A stretch of 64,000 bases of DNA from the NCBI RefSeq assembly GCF_019679455.1, contig NZ_JAIEZQ010000002.1:434001-498000 (forward strand), in the 5' to 3' direction. This stretch comes from Nocardioides jiangsuensis (lineage in GTDB: Bacteria; Actinomycetota; Actinomycetes; Propionibacteriales; Nocardioidaceae). The first letter of the stretch is position 1, and every line of letters begins with the position of its first letter. Below are positions 41,725 through 51,339 of this stretch, piece by piece. The position numbers were made by a program, and so were the translations under genes. The notes under the pieces were generated by a model, which saw nothing but the letters and a program-made list of their open reading frames with translations, was not told the origin of the DNA and searched no databases.

Positions 41725-42491
41725 GGGGTCGGCCCGCCGAAGCCCGCGTCGTCGAGCACCTGCCGGCCGCGGTCGGAGAGGACCAGCTCCACCCACTCCG
41801 CGGCCAGGTCGGGCTCCGCGCTCTGCTGCACCGGGGCCACCAGGTAGCTGTTCGGCGCCTCGGACGCGTGGGGCACCGGGAGGGTCTCCACCGTGTCGCC
41901 GGCGGCCACCGCGTCGCTGGCGTAGACCAGCCCGGCGTCGGCCTCGTCCAGCTCGACCTTGGTCAGCACGGCCTTGACGTCGACCTCGAGGGAGCGCGGC
42001 CGGGCGGTGACCCGGTTGCGGTCGAGCAGGTCGCGGGCGAGCGTGCCGCAGGGCGCCGACTCGGCGCACGCCACGTAGGTGACGTCGTCGCGCTGGAGGT
42101 CGGCGAAGGAGTCGACGTCCGCGGGGTTGCCGGCGGGTACGACGACCACCAGCGAGTTCGTGGCGAAGGTGGCCGGCTCGCCTCGCGTGGCGCCGGCCTC
42201 CTCCGCGATCCGCATGGTGCGGGCGTCGGCGGTGGCGAGCACGTCGGCCGGGGCGCCCTCGACGACCTGGGCGGCCAGCGTGGAGCTCGAGTCGTAGCCC
42301 AGCACCACGTCCACCCCGTCGTGCGAGGCCTCGAACTCCTGCGCGAGCTCGTCGAACGGCTCGGTCAGCGAGGCCGCGGCGAGCACGGTGAGCCGGGTCC
42401 GGTCGTCGCCGGACGCGCCGACGCCGCAGCCCGCGAGGGTCAGGGTGAGGGCCGCCGCGAGCGCGGCGGCCCCGGCGCGGAGGGGTCTCAC
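41721..42491 (-). CDS. modA: Molybdate-binding lipoprotein
   Basis: A 256-residue periplasmic-type binding protein anchored as a lipoprotein. A short signal sequence ends in LTLAGC, followed by the ModA start LTVLAAASLTEPFDELA. The oxyanion-binding serines lie in AAASLTE and GYDSSSTLAAQV. It captures molybdate (or tungstate) outside the membrane for ModBC. The GTG start overlaps the upstream HTH-Mop gene (GTGA), so the whole mod operon is translationally coupled. Molybdate is needed by the CO dehydrogenase at the left end of the window. Confidence 0.93.
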   Translation of the reverse strand: MRPLRAGAAALAAALTLTLAGCGVGASGDDRTRLTVLAAASLTEPFDELAQEFEASHDGVDVVLGYDSSSTLAAQVVEGAPADVLATADARTMRIAEEAGATRGEPATFATNSLVVVVPAGNPADVDSFADLQRDDVTYVACAESAPCGTLARDLLDRNRVTARPRSLEVDVKAVLTKVELDEADAGLVYASDAVAAGDTVETLPVPHASEAPNSYLVAPVQQSAEPDLAAEWVELVLSDRGRQVLDDAGFGGPTP

Positions 42492-42895
42492 GGCAGCTCC
42501 ACCACCACGTTGGTCGACTTCACCGACGCGATCGCCAGCACGCCGGGGACCAGGCCGAGCTCGTCGGCGGCCTCCGCGCTCATCAGCGACACCATCCGGT
42601 AGGGCCCGCAGACCAGCTCGACCTGTGCCATCACGGTGTCCTTCTTGACCGCGGTCACGATGCCGCGCATCCGGTTGCGGGCGCTCACCGCGGCCGCGCG
42701 CGCGGCGTGGGCCACCCCGTCCGGTCCGCCGTCGGCGATGTCCTTGGCGAGTCGCGCGAGGTCCTCGCCGCGCACGACCGCGCGCCCGTCCGCCCCCGGG
42801 GAGGCGGTCAGCCGGCCCGCGTCGATCCACCGGCGGAGGGTGTCGGTGCTGACGCCGAGGACGTCCGCTGCTTCGGCAACTCGGTAGACGCTCAC
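42488..42895 (-). CDS. Helix-turn-helix regulator with single Mop (TOBE) domain
   Basis: A 135-residue fusion. Residues 1-55 are a MerR/excisionase-like helix-turn-helix (YRVAEAADVLGVSTDTLRRWIDAGRL). Residues about 70-135 are one Mop domain (SARNRMRGIVTAVKKDTVMAQVEL ... PGVLAIASVKSTNVVVELP) that binds molybdate when oligomerised. It is therefore a likely molybdate-responsive regulator, unrelated in its DNA-binding part to ModE. It is the first gene of the mod operon. Its GTG lies 6 nt after a CAGACT hexamer. Two copies of a GCCGCA-NN-TGCG dyad sit upstream and are probable binding sites. Confidence 0.87.
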   Translation of the reverse strand: MSVYRVAEAADVLGVSTDTLRRWIDAGRLTASPGADGRAVVRGEDLARLAKDIADGGPDGVAHAARAAAVSARNRMRGIVTAVKKDTVMAQVELVCGPYRMVSLMSAEAADELGLVPGVLAIASVKSTNVVVELP

Positions 42896-42906
42896 GCGGC
42901 AAGTCT

Positions 42907-42950
42907 GCCGCAGGTGCGGCGGAAAGCACAGGCTTCGCGCCGCATCTGCG
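42907..42950. promoter_or_regulatory. Two candidate operators of the HTH-Mop regulator
   Basis: GCCGCA-GG-TGCGGC (42907-42920) and GCCGCA-TC-TGCG (42939-42950) begin 32 bp apart, about three helical turns. The first abuts the CAGACT -10 hexamer (42902-42907) of the regulator gene. The arrangement suggests cooperative autorepression by the HTH-Mop protein. Confidence 0.55.
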
Positions 42951-43051
42951 TCACGCCGGGGGAGATGTCACCCGTCCGCGACCCGCCCCGCATCAACCAC
43001 GACACCGGCGGGTATCGGTGCGGCGTACCCGCACGGAGGAGACGCACCGCC

Positions 43052-44020
43052 ATGACACGTTTCGGCTACACGCTGATGACCGAGCAGTCCGACCCCCGCG
43101 CCCTGGTCCGGTACGCCGGCGCCGCGGAGCGGGCCGGGTTCGACTTCGAGGTGATGAGCGACCACTACTTCCCCTGGCTCGTCGAGCAGGGCCACGCGGG
43201 CTACGCCTGGAGCATGCTCGGCGCGGTCTCGCAGGTCACCGAGCGGGTCGAGCTGATGACCTACGTGACCTGCCCGATCATGCGCTACCACCCGGCGGTG
43301 GTCGCACAGAAGGCCGCCACGGTCGGATTGCTCAGCGACGGCCGGTTCACCCTCGGCCTCGGCGCGGGGGAGAACCTCAACGAGCACGTCGTCGGCGAGG
43401 GCTGGCCGGGGGTCAACGTGCGGCACGAGATGCTCGCGGAGGCGGTGACGATCATCCGGTCGCTGCTCGACGGCGGCTACGTGAACTTCAAGGGCGACCA
43501 CTACCGGGTCGACTCCGCCAAGCTCTGGGACCGGCCGGAGTCGCGCCTGGAGATCGCGGTCGCGGTCTCCGGCGACCAGTCGATCGAGACCTTCGCGCCG
43601 ATGGTCGACCACCTGGTCGCGGTGGAGCCCAAGGAGGAGCTGGTGGCCAAGTGGGACGCCGCGCACCCGGGGGAGTCGCGCAAGATCGGGCAGATCCCGA
43701 TCTGCTGGGACACCGACCGGGACCGCGCGGTCCGCACCGCCCACGAGCAGTTCCGCTGGTTCGCCGGCGGCTGGAAGGTCAACGCCGAGCTGCCCGGCCC
43801 CGCCGGCTTCGCGGGCGCCACCCAGTTCGTCACCCCCGACGACGTCGCGGACTCGATCCCGTGCGGACCGGACCTCGACGCGATCGTAGAGGCCGTCTCC
43901 GCGTTCGGGAAGGCCGGCTTCACCGACGTGGCGCTGGTGCAGATCGGCGACGCGAACCAGGAGGCGTTCCTCGAGGTCGCGGAGCGCGAGCTGCTGCCCG
44001 CACTCCGCGCCGCCGGCTGA
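43052..44020 (+). CDS. F420-dependent LLM-class oxidoreductase (TIGR03557-type)
   Basis: A 322-residue luciferase-like monooxygenase-fold protein of the group related to F420-dependent glucose-6-phosphate dehydrogenase. Motifs: SDHYFPWLVEQGHAGYAWSM, MTYVTCPIMRYHPAVVAQKAAT and LGLGAGENLNEHVVGEGWP. Members use coenzyme F420 to reduce or oxidise diverse substrates. The specific reaction here is unknown. The ATG is preceded by GGAGGAGACG. It is divergent from the mod operon and stands 9 bases from the convergent phosphoketolase. Confidence 0.88.
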   Translation: MTRFGYTLMTEQSDPRALVRYAGAAERAGFDFEVMSDHYFPWLVEQGHAGYAWSMLGAVSQVTERVELMTYVTCPIMRYHPAVVAQKAATVGLLSDGRFTLGLGAGENLNEHVVGEGWPGVNVRHEMLAEAVTIIRSLLDGGYVNFKGDHYRVDSAKLWDRPESRLEIAVAVSGDQSIETFAPMVDHLVAVEPKEELVAKWDAAHPGESRKIGQIPICWDTDRDRAVRTAHEQFRWFAGGWKVNAELPGPAGFAGATQFVTPDDVADSIPCGPDLDAIVEAVSAFGKAGFTDVALVQIGDANQEAFLEVAERELLPALRAAG

Positions 44021-44029
44021 CCCGCGGGC

Positions 44030-46411
44030 TCAGGCCTGAGGCCAGGTCCACTCCGTGATCTCGGGCAGGTCGGCGCCGTGCTCGTTGACGTAGGCGCGGT
44101 GCGCCGTACGCCGGTCCTGCATCCGCTGCCGGAGCACGGCGGCCTTCCGGGCCAGGCCGGGCACCCGGTCGAGCACGTCGATCACGAGGTGGAACCGGTC
44201 CATGTCGTTGCGGACCACCATGTCGAACGGGGTGGTGGTGGTGCCCTCCTCCTTGTAGCCGCGCACGTGCAGGTGCTCGTGGCTGGTGTGCCGGTAGGTC
44301 AGCCGGTGGATCAGCCACGGGTAGCCGTGGTAGGCGAAGATGATCGGGACGTCGGTGCCGAAGATGGCGTCGAACTCCCGCTCGTCGAGCCCGTGCGGGT
44401 GCTCCGACGAGGGTTGCAGCCGCATCAGGTCGACCACGTTGACCACCCGGACCCGCAGGTCGGGCAGCTCCTCGCGCAGGATGCTGACCGCGGCCAGCGT
44501 CTCCATCGTCGGCACGTCCCCGGCGCAGGCCATCACCACCTGCGGGTCGCCGGCGTCGTTGCTGGCCCAGTCCCAGATGCCCAGGCCCCGGCGCGCGTGC
44601 AGCCCGGCCTGCTCCATGTCGAGCCAGGTCGGCTGCGGCTGCTTGCCGGCGACGATCACGTTCACCAGGTTCTGGCTCTGCAGGCAGTGGTCCATGGTCC
44701 AGAGCAGCGTGTTGGCGTCCGGCGGCAGGTAGACCCGGATCACCTCGGCCTTCTTGTTCACCACGTGGTCGATGAAGCCGGGATCCTGGTGGCTGAACCC
44801 GTTGTGGTCCTGGCGCCACACGTGCGAGCTGAGCAGGTAGTTCAGCGACGGCACCGGGCGGCGCCAGTCCAGCTGCCGGGTGGTCTTCAGCCACTTCGCG
44901 TGCTGGTTGAACATCGAGTCGACGATGTGGATGAACGCCTCGTAGGAGGTGAACAGCCCGTGCCGGCCGGTGAGGGTGTAGCCCTCCAGCCAGCCCTGGC
45001 AGGTGTGCTCGGAGAGCACCTCCATGACCCGGCCGTCGCGCGCCAGGTGCTGGTCGGTGTCGTACTGCTCGAGCATCCACGCCTTCCCGGTGGCCTCGAG
45101 CGTCGCGCCCAGCCGGTTGGACTCCACCTCGTCGGGGCCGAACAGCCGGATGTTGTGCGGGTTGGCCCGGATCACGTCGCGCAGGTAGGCGCCGGTGGGC
45201 CGGGTGCCCTCGTGCAGCTCCGCGCCGGGGCCGGGCACCTTGACGGCGTAGTCGCGGGGGTCGGGCAGGTCGAGCGGGCGGCTGACCAGGCCGCCGTTGG
45301 CGTGCGGGTTCGAGCCCATCCGCCGCGCGCCCGTCGGGGCCCAGGCGCGGACCGAGGCGACCGGGGCGCCGTCCTCGTCGAAGAGCTCCTCGGGGCGATA
45401 GGACCGCAGCCAGGCCTCGAGCTGCCGGCGGTGCGCGTCGTTCTCCCGCACCGTCGCCAGCGGGACCTGGTGGGCGCGCCAGGTGTCCTCGACCGGGACC
45501 CCGTCCACCTCCTCGGGACCGGTCCAGCCCTTCGGGGTGCGCAGCACGATCATCGGCCAGTGCACCTCCCCGGGCGGGGTCGCGCCGCCCGGGGAGCCGC
45601 TGCGGGCGGCGTCCTGGATCTGCCGGATCCGGGCGACGCAGTCGTCGAGCGCACCGGCGAGCTGCTGGTGCACCTCCTCGGGGTCGTCGCCGGCGACCAG
45701 GACCGGGTCCCAGCCGTGCCCGCGCAGCAGCATGTCGAGGTCGTCCTCGGGGATCCGGGCGAGCACGGTGGGGTTGGCGATCTTGTAGCCGTTGAGGTGC
45801 AGCACGGGGAGCACGGCGCCGTCGGTGGCCGGGTTGACGAACCGGCATCCGCTCCACGACGTGGCCAGCGCCCCGGTCTCCGCCTCCCCGTCGCCGACCA
45901 CGGTCGTCACGATCAGGTCCGGGTTGTCGAACGCGGCGCCGAACGCGTGCGAGAGGGAGTAGCCGAGCTCGCCGCCCTCGTGGATCGACCCGGGGACCTC
46001 CGGAGCGACGTGGCTGGGGATGCCGCCGGGGAAGCTGAACTGCTTGAACAGCCGCCTCATGCCGCGCTCGTCGAGCGTGGTGCCGGGGTACGTGTCGGTC
46101 CACGACCCCTCGAGCCAGGTCTGCGCGACGATCGCCGGGCCGCCGTGGCCGGGGCCGATCACGTACATCATGTCCAGGTCCCGCTCGCGGATCAGCCGGT
46201 CGCAGTGGGTGTAGACCAGGTTCAGCCCCGGCGTCGTACCCCAGTGGCCGAGCAGGCGCGGCTTGATGTGCTCCGCGGCCAGCGGCTGCCGCAGCAGCGG
46301 GTTGTCCAGCAGGTAGATCTGCCCGACGGCCAGGTAGTTCGCCGCCCGCCAGTGGGCGTCGGCGAGGGCCAGGTCGTCGGCGGACAGCGGGCGGGCGTCG
46401 ACGGTGCGCAT
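44030..46411 (-). CDS. xfp: Phosphoketolase
   Basis: A 793-residue thiamine-diphosphate enzyme that splits xylulose 5-phosphate and/or fructose 6-phosphate to acetyl phosphate plus a sugar phosphate. The start region [19 protein letters not shown], the TPP motif [16 protein letters not shown] and [11 protein letters not shown] are characteristic. Length is that of the full XFP family. AAGGA lies 5 bases before the ATG. Acetyl phosphate would need acetate kinase or phosphotransacetylase, neither of which is nearby. It is a lone gene. Confidence 0.94.
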   Translation of the reverse strand: MRTVDARPLSADDLALADAHWRAANYLAVGQIYLLDNPLLRQPLAAEHIKPRLLGHWGTTPGLNLVYTHCDRLIRERDLDMMYVIGPGHGGPAIVAQTWLEGSWTDTYPGTTLDERGMRRLFKQFSFPGGIPSHVAPEVPGSIHEGGELGYSLSHAFGAAFDNPDLIVTTVVGDGEAETGALATSWSGCRFVNPATDGAVLPVLHLNGYKIANPTVLARIPEDDLDMLLRGHGWDPVLVAGDDPEEVHQQLAGALDDCVARIRQIQDAARSGSPGGATPPGEVHWPMIVLRTPKGWTGPEEVDGVPVEDTWRAHQVPLATVRENDAHRRQLEAWLRSYRPEELFDEDGAPVASVRAWAPTGARRMGSNPHANGGLVSRPLDLPDPRDYAVKVPGPGAELHEGTRPTGAYLRDVIRANPHNIRLFGPDEVESNRLGATLEATGKAWMLEQYDTDQHLARDGRVMEVLSEHTCQGWLEGYTLTGRHGLFTSYEAFIHIVDSMFNQHAKWLKTTRQLDWRRPVPSLNYLLSSHVWRQDHNGFSHQDPGFIDHVVNKKAEVIRVYLPPDANTLLWTMDHCLQSQNLVNVIVAGKQPQPTWLDMEQAGLHARRGLGIWDWASNDAGDPQVVMACAGDVPTMETLAAVSILREELPDLRVRVVNVVDLMRLQPSSEHPHGLDEREFDAIFGTDVPIIFAYHGYPWLIHRLTYRHTSHEHLHVRGYKEEGTTTTPFDMVVRNDMDRFHLVIDVLDRVPGLARKAAVLRQRMQDRRTAHRAYVNEHGADLPEITEWTWPQA

Positions 46412-46478
46412 GGGTCCTTGCCTACAGCAACCGGCGGCCGACGTGCCAGGGTCTTGGGCCACTTGCAAGGATTGGCGC

Positions 46479-47015
46479 GTGAGTGGACAGGCTGGCCGGT
46501 ACCAACGCTCGGCGGCAGGGATGGTCGGCGCGATGCTGATCCTGCTGGCGGTGATCGCGGCGTTCGTCGTCTTCCGGGAGCTGAACCGCAACGACGTGAC
46601 CACGCCGGTGCGCACCGTGGAGTACCGGCAGACCGCGGTCTACGCCGCGGAGCAGGTGGACTTCGAGCTGCTCGCCCCCTCCCGGTTGCCCGAGGGCTGG
46701 CGTGCGACGAGCGTGTCGTTCACCCCGGAGCCGTCGCGCTGGCACATCGGGCAGCTCACCGCCGACGACGAGTACGTCGGCCTCGAGCAGTCCCGGGCCT
46801 CGTCGCGCGACATGGTCGAGACCTACGTCGACGAGAACGCCGTACGGCGGGGCGCCGTGCAGGCCGCGGGAACGACCTGGGCCACCTGGACCGACGAGGG
46901 TGGGGACACCGCCCTGGTCGCCGAGACGGGTGATGCGACCACGCTCGTGGTCGGCCCGGTCGACCGCGACGTGCTCGTGGACTACGTCGAGCTGCTGGCC
47001 CCGCCCGCGCGCTGA
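46479..47015 (+). CDS. DUF4245 membrane-anchored protein
   Basis: A 178-residue protein of the actinobacterial DUF4245 family. One N-terminal membrane helix ([19 protein letters not shown], residues about 14-32) is followed by an extracytoplasmic domain ([38 protein letters not shown]). The function is unknown. The GTG has AAGGA 7 bases upstream. The gene lies beside the exonuclease VII genes, as is common in actinobacteria. Its 3' end overlaps convergent xseB by 34 bases. Confidence 0.85.
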   Translation: MSGQAGRYQRSAAGMVGAMLILLAVIAAFVVFRELNRNDVTTPVRTVEYRQTAVYAAEQVDFELLAPSRLPEGWRATSVSFTPEPSRWHIGQLTADDEYVGLEQSRASSRDMVETYVDENAVRRGAVQAAGTTWATWTDEGGDTALVAETGDATTLVVGPVDRDVLVDYVELLAPPAR

Positions 47016-47227
47016 TCCGCGCGCCCGTCCTGCTCGGCCATCGCCGCGTCGAGGCGGGCCTTCGCGCCGTCGAGCCACCCCTGGCAGATCTGCGCCAGCT
47101 TCTCGCCGCGCTCCCACAGGGCGAGAGAGTCCTCGAGGTTGGTGCCGCCGCTCTCGAGACGACGCACGACCTCGACCAGCTCCTCGCGGGCGGCCTCGTA
47201 GCTGAGCTCGTCGTTCTTCTCGGTCAC
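46982..47227 (-). CDS. xseB: Exodeoxyribonuclease VII small subunit
   Basis: An 81-residue XseB. The core [35 protein letters not shown] forms the expected helical hairpin that binds the large subunit. The C-terminal tail is Ala/Gly/Ser-rich. The GTG start overlaps the xseA stop by 4 bases, which couples the two subunits. The gene end overlaps the convergent DUF4245 gene. Confidence 0.93.
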   Translation of the reverse strand: MTEKNDELSYEAAREELVEVVRRLESGGTNLEDSLALWERGEKLAQICQGWLDGAKARLDAAMAEQDGRADQRAGGASSST

Positions 47228-48513
47228 GCGTTCTCCTGGGTCTCGCTGGTGGTCTCGCCGGTCGTCTCGTCGGTGCCGTCGGGGTGCAGGGCCGGGTCGG
47301 GCTCGGTGTCGCGGACCACGACGTGCACCCGGCCATCGCGCACCCGCACGTGCATCTCCTGGTCGGGCCGCGCCTGGTCGATGCTGGTCACCACGTGCCC
47401 GTCGGCGTCCTGGAGCACGGCGTAGCCGCGCTCGAGGGTGGCCAGCGGCGACAGGCTGCGGACCCGGGCGAGCTGGTGCATCAGGTCGTTGTGCGCGCGG
47501 TCCACCTGGTGGTGCAGGGTCCGGCGGGTGCGGGCGCGCAGCTCCTCGATGTCGCGGGCGCGGTCGTCGAGGGTGCTGCGCGGGTTCGCCAGGCTGGGCC
47601 GGGCCCGAACCGCTTCGAGCTGGTGCATCTGCTGGCCGAGCCAGGTGGTCATCACGTGCCGGCCGCGGTCGCGCAGGTGCCGGATCCGGTCGATCTCCTC
47701 GGAGACGTCGGGGACCACGGTCTTCGCGGCGTCGGTGGGCGTGGACGCGCGGACGTCGGCCACCAGGTCGAGGATCGGGGTGTCGGGCTCGTGGCCGATC
47801 GCCGACACCACCGGCGTACGCGCCTGGTGCACGGCGCGGATCAGGGCCTCGTCGGAGAACGGCAGCAGGTCCTCCACCGCGCCGCCGCCGCGGGCGATGA
47901 TGATCACGTCCACCTCGGGGTCCCGGTCGAGCGCGCCGAGCGCGTCGATCACCTCGCGAGCGGCGTTGGTGCCCTGCACCGAGGTGTTGACCACGCGGAA
48001 CGACACCGCGGGCCAGCGGCGGCGGGCGTTCTCGAGCACGTCGCGCTCGGCGGCGGACTCACGACCGGTGATCAGCCCGACCGTGCGCGGCAGGAACGGC
48101 AGCGGCCGCTTGAGCTCGCGGGCGAAGAGGCCCTCGGCCGCGAGCAGCTGGCGGCGTCGCTCGAGCCGGGCGAGGAGCTCGCCGAGGCCCACCATCCGGA
48201 TGTCGGTGGCGTAGAGGCTCAGCGTGCCCCGGTTGGCGTAGTAGGAGGGCTTGGCGAAAACCACGACGCTGGCGCCCTCGACGACCGGCGGGTTGAGCGA
48301 GTCGAACACCTGGCGCGAGCAGGTCACCGGCACGGAGATGTCGGCGACGGTGTCGCGCAGGGTGATGAAGACGGTGTTCATGCCCTGGCGGCGGTTGAGC
48401 TGGGCCACCTGCCCCTCGACCCACACCGCGCCGAGCCGGTCGATCCAGCCGGAGATCGCCATCGCGATCTGCCGGACGGGGGCCGGGTGCTCGGCCGAGG
48501 TCTGAAGTGCCAC
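47224..48513 (-). CDS. xseA: Exodeoxyribonuclease VII large subunit
   Basis: A 429-residue nuclease subunit that degrades single-stranded DNA. The N-terminal OB fold ([24 protein letters not shown]) is followed by the catalytic domain ([67 protein letters not shown]), then a coiled coil and an acidic tail. I chose the GTG at 48513, which gives [13 protein letters not shown] and lies 7 nt after the leftward TAGGGT (48521-48526), a leaderless layout. It is divergent from ispH. Confidence 0.94.
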   Translation of the reverse strand: MALQTSAEHPAPVRQIAMAISGWIDRLGAVWVEGQVAQLNRRQGMNTVFITLRDTVADISVPVTCSRQVFDSLNPPVVEGASVVVFAKPSYYANRGTLSLYATDIRMVGLGELLARLERRRQLLAAEGLFARELKRPLPFLPRTVGLITGRESAAERDVLENARRRWPAVSFRVVNTSVQGTNAAREVIDALGALDRDPEVDVIIIARGGGAVEDLLPFSDEALIRAVHQARTPVVSAIGHEPDTPILDLVADVRASTPTDAAKTVVPDVSEEIDRIRHLRDRGRHVMTTWLGQQMHQLEAVRARPSLANPRSTLDDRARDIEELRARTRRTLHHQVDRAHNDLMHQLARVRSLSPLATLERGYAVLQDADGHVVTSIDQARPDQEMHVRVRDGRVHVVVRDTEPDPALHPDGTDETTGETTSETQENA

Positions 48514-48520
48514 GCCTGGA

Positions 48521-48544
48521 ACCCTAAGCCAGACCACCTACGAT
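48521..48544. promoter_or_regulatory. Divergent -10 elements of xseA and ispH
   Basis: A leftward TAGGGT (48521-48526) lies 7 nt before the xseA GTG. A rightward TACGAT (48539-48544) lies 7 nt before the ispH ATG at 48552. Both genes appear to be expressed from leaderless transcripts within a 38-bp intergenic region. Confidence 0.55.
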
Positions 48545-48551
48545 GGGGGCC

Positions 48552-49568
48552 ATGAGCACTTCCGACCTGGGGATGCCCCCTGTCCTCGACCCGGCCGAGG
48601 CGGACGGCCGCGCCGTCCTCCTGGCCGCCCCCCGTGGCTACTGCGCGGGTGTGGACCGAGCCGTGATCACGGTCGAGAAGGCGCTGGACCTGTACGGCGC
48701 CCCGGTCTACGTGCGCAAGCAGATCGTGCACAACAAGCACGTGGTCTCGAACCTGGAGTCGCGCGGCGCGGTGTTCGTGGAGGAGCTGGCCGAGGTGCCC
48801 GAGGGCGCCACCGTCGTCTTCTCCGCCCACGGCGTCTCGCCGGAGGTGCACCGCCAGGCCGAGGAGCGGAGCCTGAAGACCATCGACGCCACCTGCCCGC
48901 TGGTGACCAAGGTGCACCACGAGGCCCGTCGGTTCGCCGGCGACGACTACGACATCCTGCTGATCGGCCACGCCGGGCACGAGGAGGTCGAGGGCACCGC
49001 GGGGGAGGCTCCCGAGCACATCCAGCTCGTGGAGAGCCCCGAGGACGTCGCCAGGATCGAGGTGCGCGACCCGGCGAAGGTGGCCTGGCTGTCGCAGACC
49101 ACGCTGTCCGTCGACGAGACGATGGCCACGGTGCGGGCGATCCGCGAGCGCTTCCCGCAGCTGCTGGACCCGCCGTCGGACGACATCTGCTACGCCACGC
49201 AGAACCGGCAGATGGCGGTCAAGGAGATCTCCGGCGCCGCCGACCTCGTGATCGTGGTCGGCTCCGGGAACTCCTCCAACTCGGTGCGGCTCGTCGAGGT
49301 CGCGCTCGAGGCCGGCGCGAAGGCGTCGTACCGGGTCGACGACGCGAGCGAGATCGACGAGGCCTGGCTCGAGGGCGTGGACACGGTCAGCGTCACGTCG
49401 GGCGCCTCGGTGCCCGAGGACCTGGTCGAGGGCGTGCTGGCCTTCCTCGCCGAGCGCGGCTACCCCGACGCCAAGGCCGTGCACACCGCGGAGGAGTCGC
49501 TGATCTTCGCGCTGCCCCCGGAGCTGCGCCGCGACATGCGCGCGGCCGAGAAGGCCCAGCTGTCCTGA
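48552..49568 (+). CDS. ispH: 4-hydroxy-3-methylbut-2-enyl diphosphate reductase
   Basis: A 338-residue iron-sulfur enzyme, the last step of the MEP pathway, giving IPP and DMAPP. The three cluster cysteines lie in [10 protein letters not shown] (C31), [10 protein letters not shown] and [11 protein letters not shown]. The substrate motifs [14 protein letters not shown] and GSGNSSNS are intact. I chose the second ATG because it lies 7 nt after the -10-like TACGAT. The ATG at 48543 would overlap that hexamer. The product feeds prenyltransferases such as the one at 20289. Confidence 0.95.
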   Translation: MSTSDLGMPPVLDPAEADGRAVLLAAPRGYCAGVDRAVITVEKALDLYGAPVYVRKQIVHNKHVVSNLESRGAVFVEELAEVPEGATVVFSAHGVSPEVHRQAEERSLKTIDATCPLVTKVHHEARRFAGDDYDILLIGHAGHEEVEGTAGEAPEHIQLVESPEDVARIEVRDPAKVAWLSQTTLSVDETMATVRAIRERFPQLLDPPSDDICYATQNRQMAVKEISGAADLVIVVGSGNSSNSVRLVEVALEAGAKASYRVDDASEIDEAWLEGVDTVSVTSGASVPEDLVEGVLAFLAERGYPDAKAVHTAEESLIFALPPELRRDMRAAEKAQLS

Positions 49569-49599
49569 CCCGGCCGGCCGCGAGCGCCGGCGCCGCGGC

Positions 49600-50022
49600 T
49601 CAGGCGAGGGTGCGGATCCGGCCGGAGTTGCGGGCGGCGAGCTGACGCAGGGCGAGGACGCCGAGCACCAGCGCGTAGCCCGCGACGAGAGCACCGGCGT
49701 GGTGGGCGAGCCCGGAGACCACCGCCTGCACCAGCCCGTCGACCTCGTCGGCGACCGCGCCCCGCGCGACCACGCCGAGCACGAGCACCACGGCCAGCAT
49801 GAGCAGCGGCGGCAGCACGCCGACCGCGAAGAAGTCCCGGGGACGGACGCTGAGCGCCGCCGCCAGGCAGACCACGACGAACGCGAGGTCGTAGAACAGC
49901 GAGAGCTCGTCGGTCAGCAGCAGGTCGAGCGCCACGACCCCGAAGGTCACCACGGCGGCCAGGGTCACCACCTGACGGCCGGGCTTCCGCCCCTCTTCCC
50001 ACAGCGTGCGCTTCTGGGTCAC
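49600..50022 (-). CDS. DUF6542-type integral membrane protein
   Basis: A 140-residue membrane protein with about four hydrophobic segments (VVTLAAVVTFGVVALDLLLT, LAFVVVCLAAALSV, VGVLPPLLMLAVVLVLGVVA, GALVAGYALVLGVLAL). The family is actinobacterial and of unknown function, commonly found near ispH and xseA. The GTG follows TACCGT (50029-50034) by 6 nt. It lies 21 bases downstream of rmuC in the same direction. Confidence 0.8.
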   Translation of the reverse strand: MTQKRTLWEEGRKPGRQVVTLAAVVTFGVVALDLLLTDELSLFYDLAFVVVCLAAALSVRPRDFFAVGVLPPLLMLAVVLVLGVVARGAVADEVDGLVQAVVSGLAHHAGALVAGYALVLGVLALRQLAARNSGRIRTLA

Positions 50023-50043
50023 GCCGTCACGGTATTGCCCGGT

Positions 50044-51243
50044 TCATGCCGACCGCGTGCGACGCGCCGGAGCGGAGCCGTCCTCGGACAGGAGGCCGGG
50101 CAGCTCCTCGCGCGGCTCGGCGACCTCCACCAGCAGCTCGGCCTCGTCCCTCGGGTGCCCGATCTCCGGCTCGGCGGTGATGAGCTCGGCGGCGGTCAAC
50201 GGGCGTGCTGCCTCCGAGACGGGGCCGGGCGTGGTCAGCTCGCGGTCGCTGACCTCCATCTCCGCGAACTTCCGCGCCGAGACGAGCACCCGGGTCTCCA
50301 GCGACCCGATCGCCTTGTTGTAGCTGCCGACCGCGCTGGTCAGGGAGCGACCGAGCTTGTCGAGGTGGGTGCCCATCACACCGATCCGGTCGTAGAGCTC
50401 GCGGCCGAGCTCGTGGATGTCGCGGGCCTTGTCGGCGAGCGCCTCCTGGGTCCACGCGTAGGCCACCGTGCGGAGCAGCGCGATCAGCGTGGTCGGCGTG
50501 GAGAGCACGACCTGCCGCGCCGCGGCGTACTCCAGCAGGCTGGGCTCGGCCTCCAGCGCGGCCGAGAGGAACGACTCGCCCGGCACGAAGAGCACCACGA
50601 ACTCCGGCGTCGCCGGCAGCGAGCGCCAGTACGCCTTGCCGCTCAGCGTGTCGACGTGCTGGCGCAGCTGGCGGGCGTGCCGGGACAGGTGCGCGTCGCG
50701 CTCCTCGTCGGAGTCGGCCCCGGTCGCGTCGAGGAACGCGTCGAGCGGCACCTTGGCGTCGACCACCACGCTCTTGCCGCCCGCGAGTTTGACCACCAGG
50801 TCGGGGCGGAACAGGCCGTCGTCGTTGCGCACCGACACCTGCTCGGCGAAGTCGCACCGGGAGACCAGGCCGGCCACCTCGACCGCCTTGCGCAGGTGCA
50901 GCTCACCCCAGCGGCCGCGCACCTGCGGCTTGCGCAGCGCGGTCGACAGCGAGGAGGTCTCGCGGCGCAGCGAGTCGGTGGAGTGCCGTACCTCGTCGAC
51001 CTGCTGCTTGAGCTGGCTCTGCCACGAGACCCGGTGGTGCTCGAGGTCGCGCATCTGGTCGTGCAGGCGCTCGAGGCCCTCCTTGACCACGGCGTGGTCG
51101 GCGGCACGCGCCTCGAGCGCCAGCCGGGCCGAGTCGTCGGGCGCGGCGGCCCGGGCACGGACCCAGAGGCCCCCGACCAGCGCGCCGAGGAGCAGCCCGA
51201 CCAGCAGGGTGGCGAGGAGGGAGAGCGTCGTACCGATGTCCAT
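50044..51243 (-). CDS. rmuC: DNA recombination protein RmuC
   Basis: A 399-residue RmuC family protein. One N-terminal membrane helix (LSLLATLLVGLLLGALVGGLW) is followed by a long coiled coil (residues about 40-110) and the RmuC nuclease-like domain (VRGRWGELHLRKAVEVAGL, RPDLVVKLAGGKSVVVDAKVPLDAFL, FVPGESFLSAAL). In E. coli rmuC limits recombination between short inverted repeats. The molecular activity is still unclear. The C-terminal 60 residues are an acidic, poorly conserved tail. Confidence 0.9.
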   Translation of the reverse strand: MDIGTTLSLLATLLVGLLLGALVGGLWVRARAAAPDDSARLALEARAADHAVVKEGLERLHDQMRDLEHHRVSWQSQLKQQVDEVRHSTDSLRRETSSLSTALRKPQVRGRWGELHLRKAVEVAGLVSRCDFAEQVSVRNDDGLFRPDLVVKLAGGKSVVVDAKVPLDAFLDATGADSDEERDAHLSRHARQLRQHVDTLSGKAYWRSLPATPEFVVLFVPGESFLSAALEAEPSLLEYAAARQVVLSTPTTLIALLRTVAYAWTQEALADKARDIHELGRELYDRIGVMGTHLDKLGRSLTSAVGSYNKAIGSLETRVLVSARKFAEMEVSDRELTTPGPVSEAARPLTAAELITAEPEIGHPRDEAELLVEVAEPREELPGLLSEDGSAPARRTRSA

Positions 51244-51339
51244 GCCGTCAGGATGCCGGGGAGCACCGACAGAACCCGACAGGACCCGCGGGCCGGGAGT
51301 CCCTGCCGCCGGGGAGTCCGATCGGGTAGGAAGGACGGC

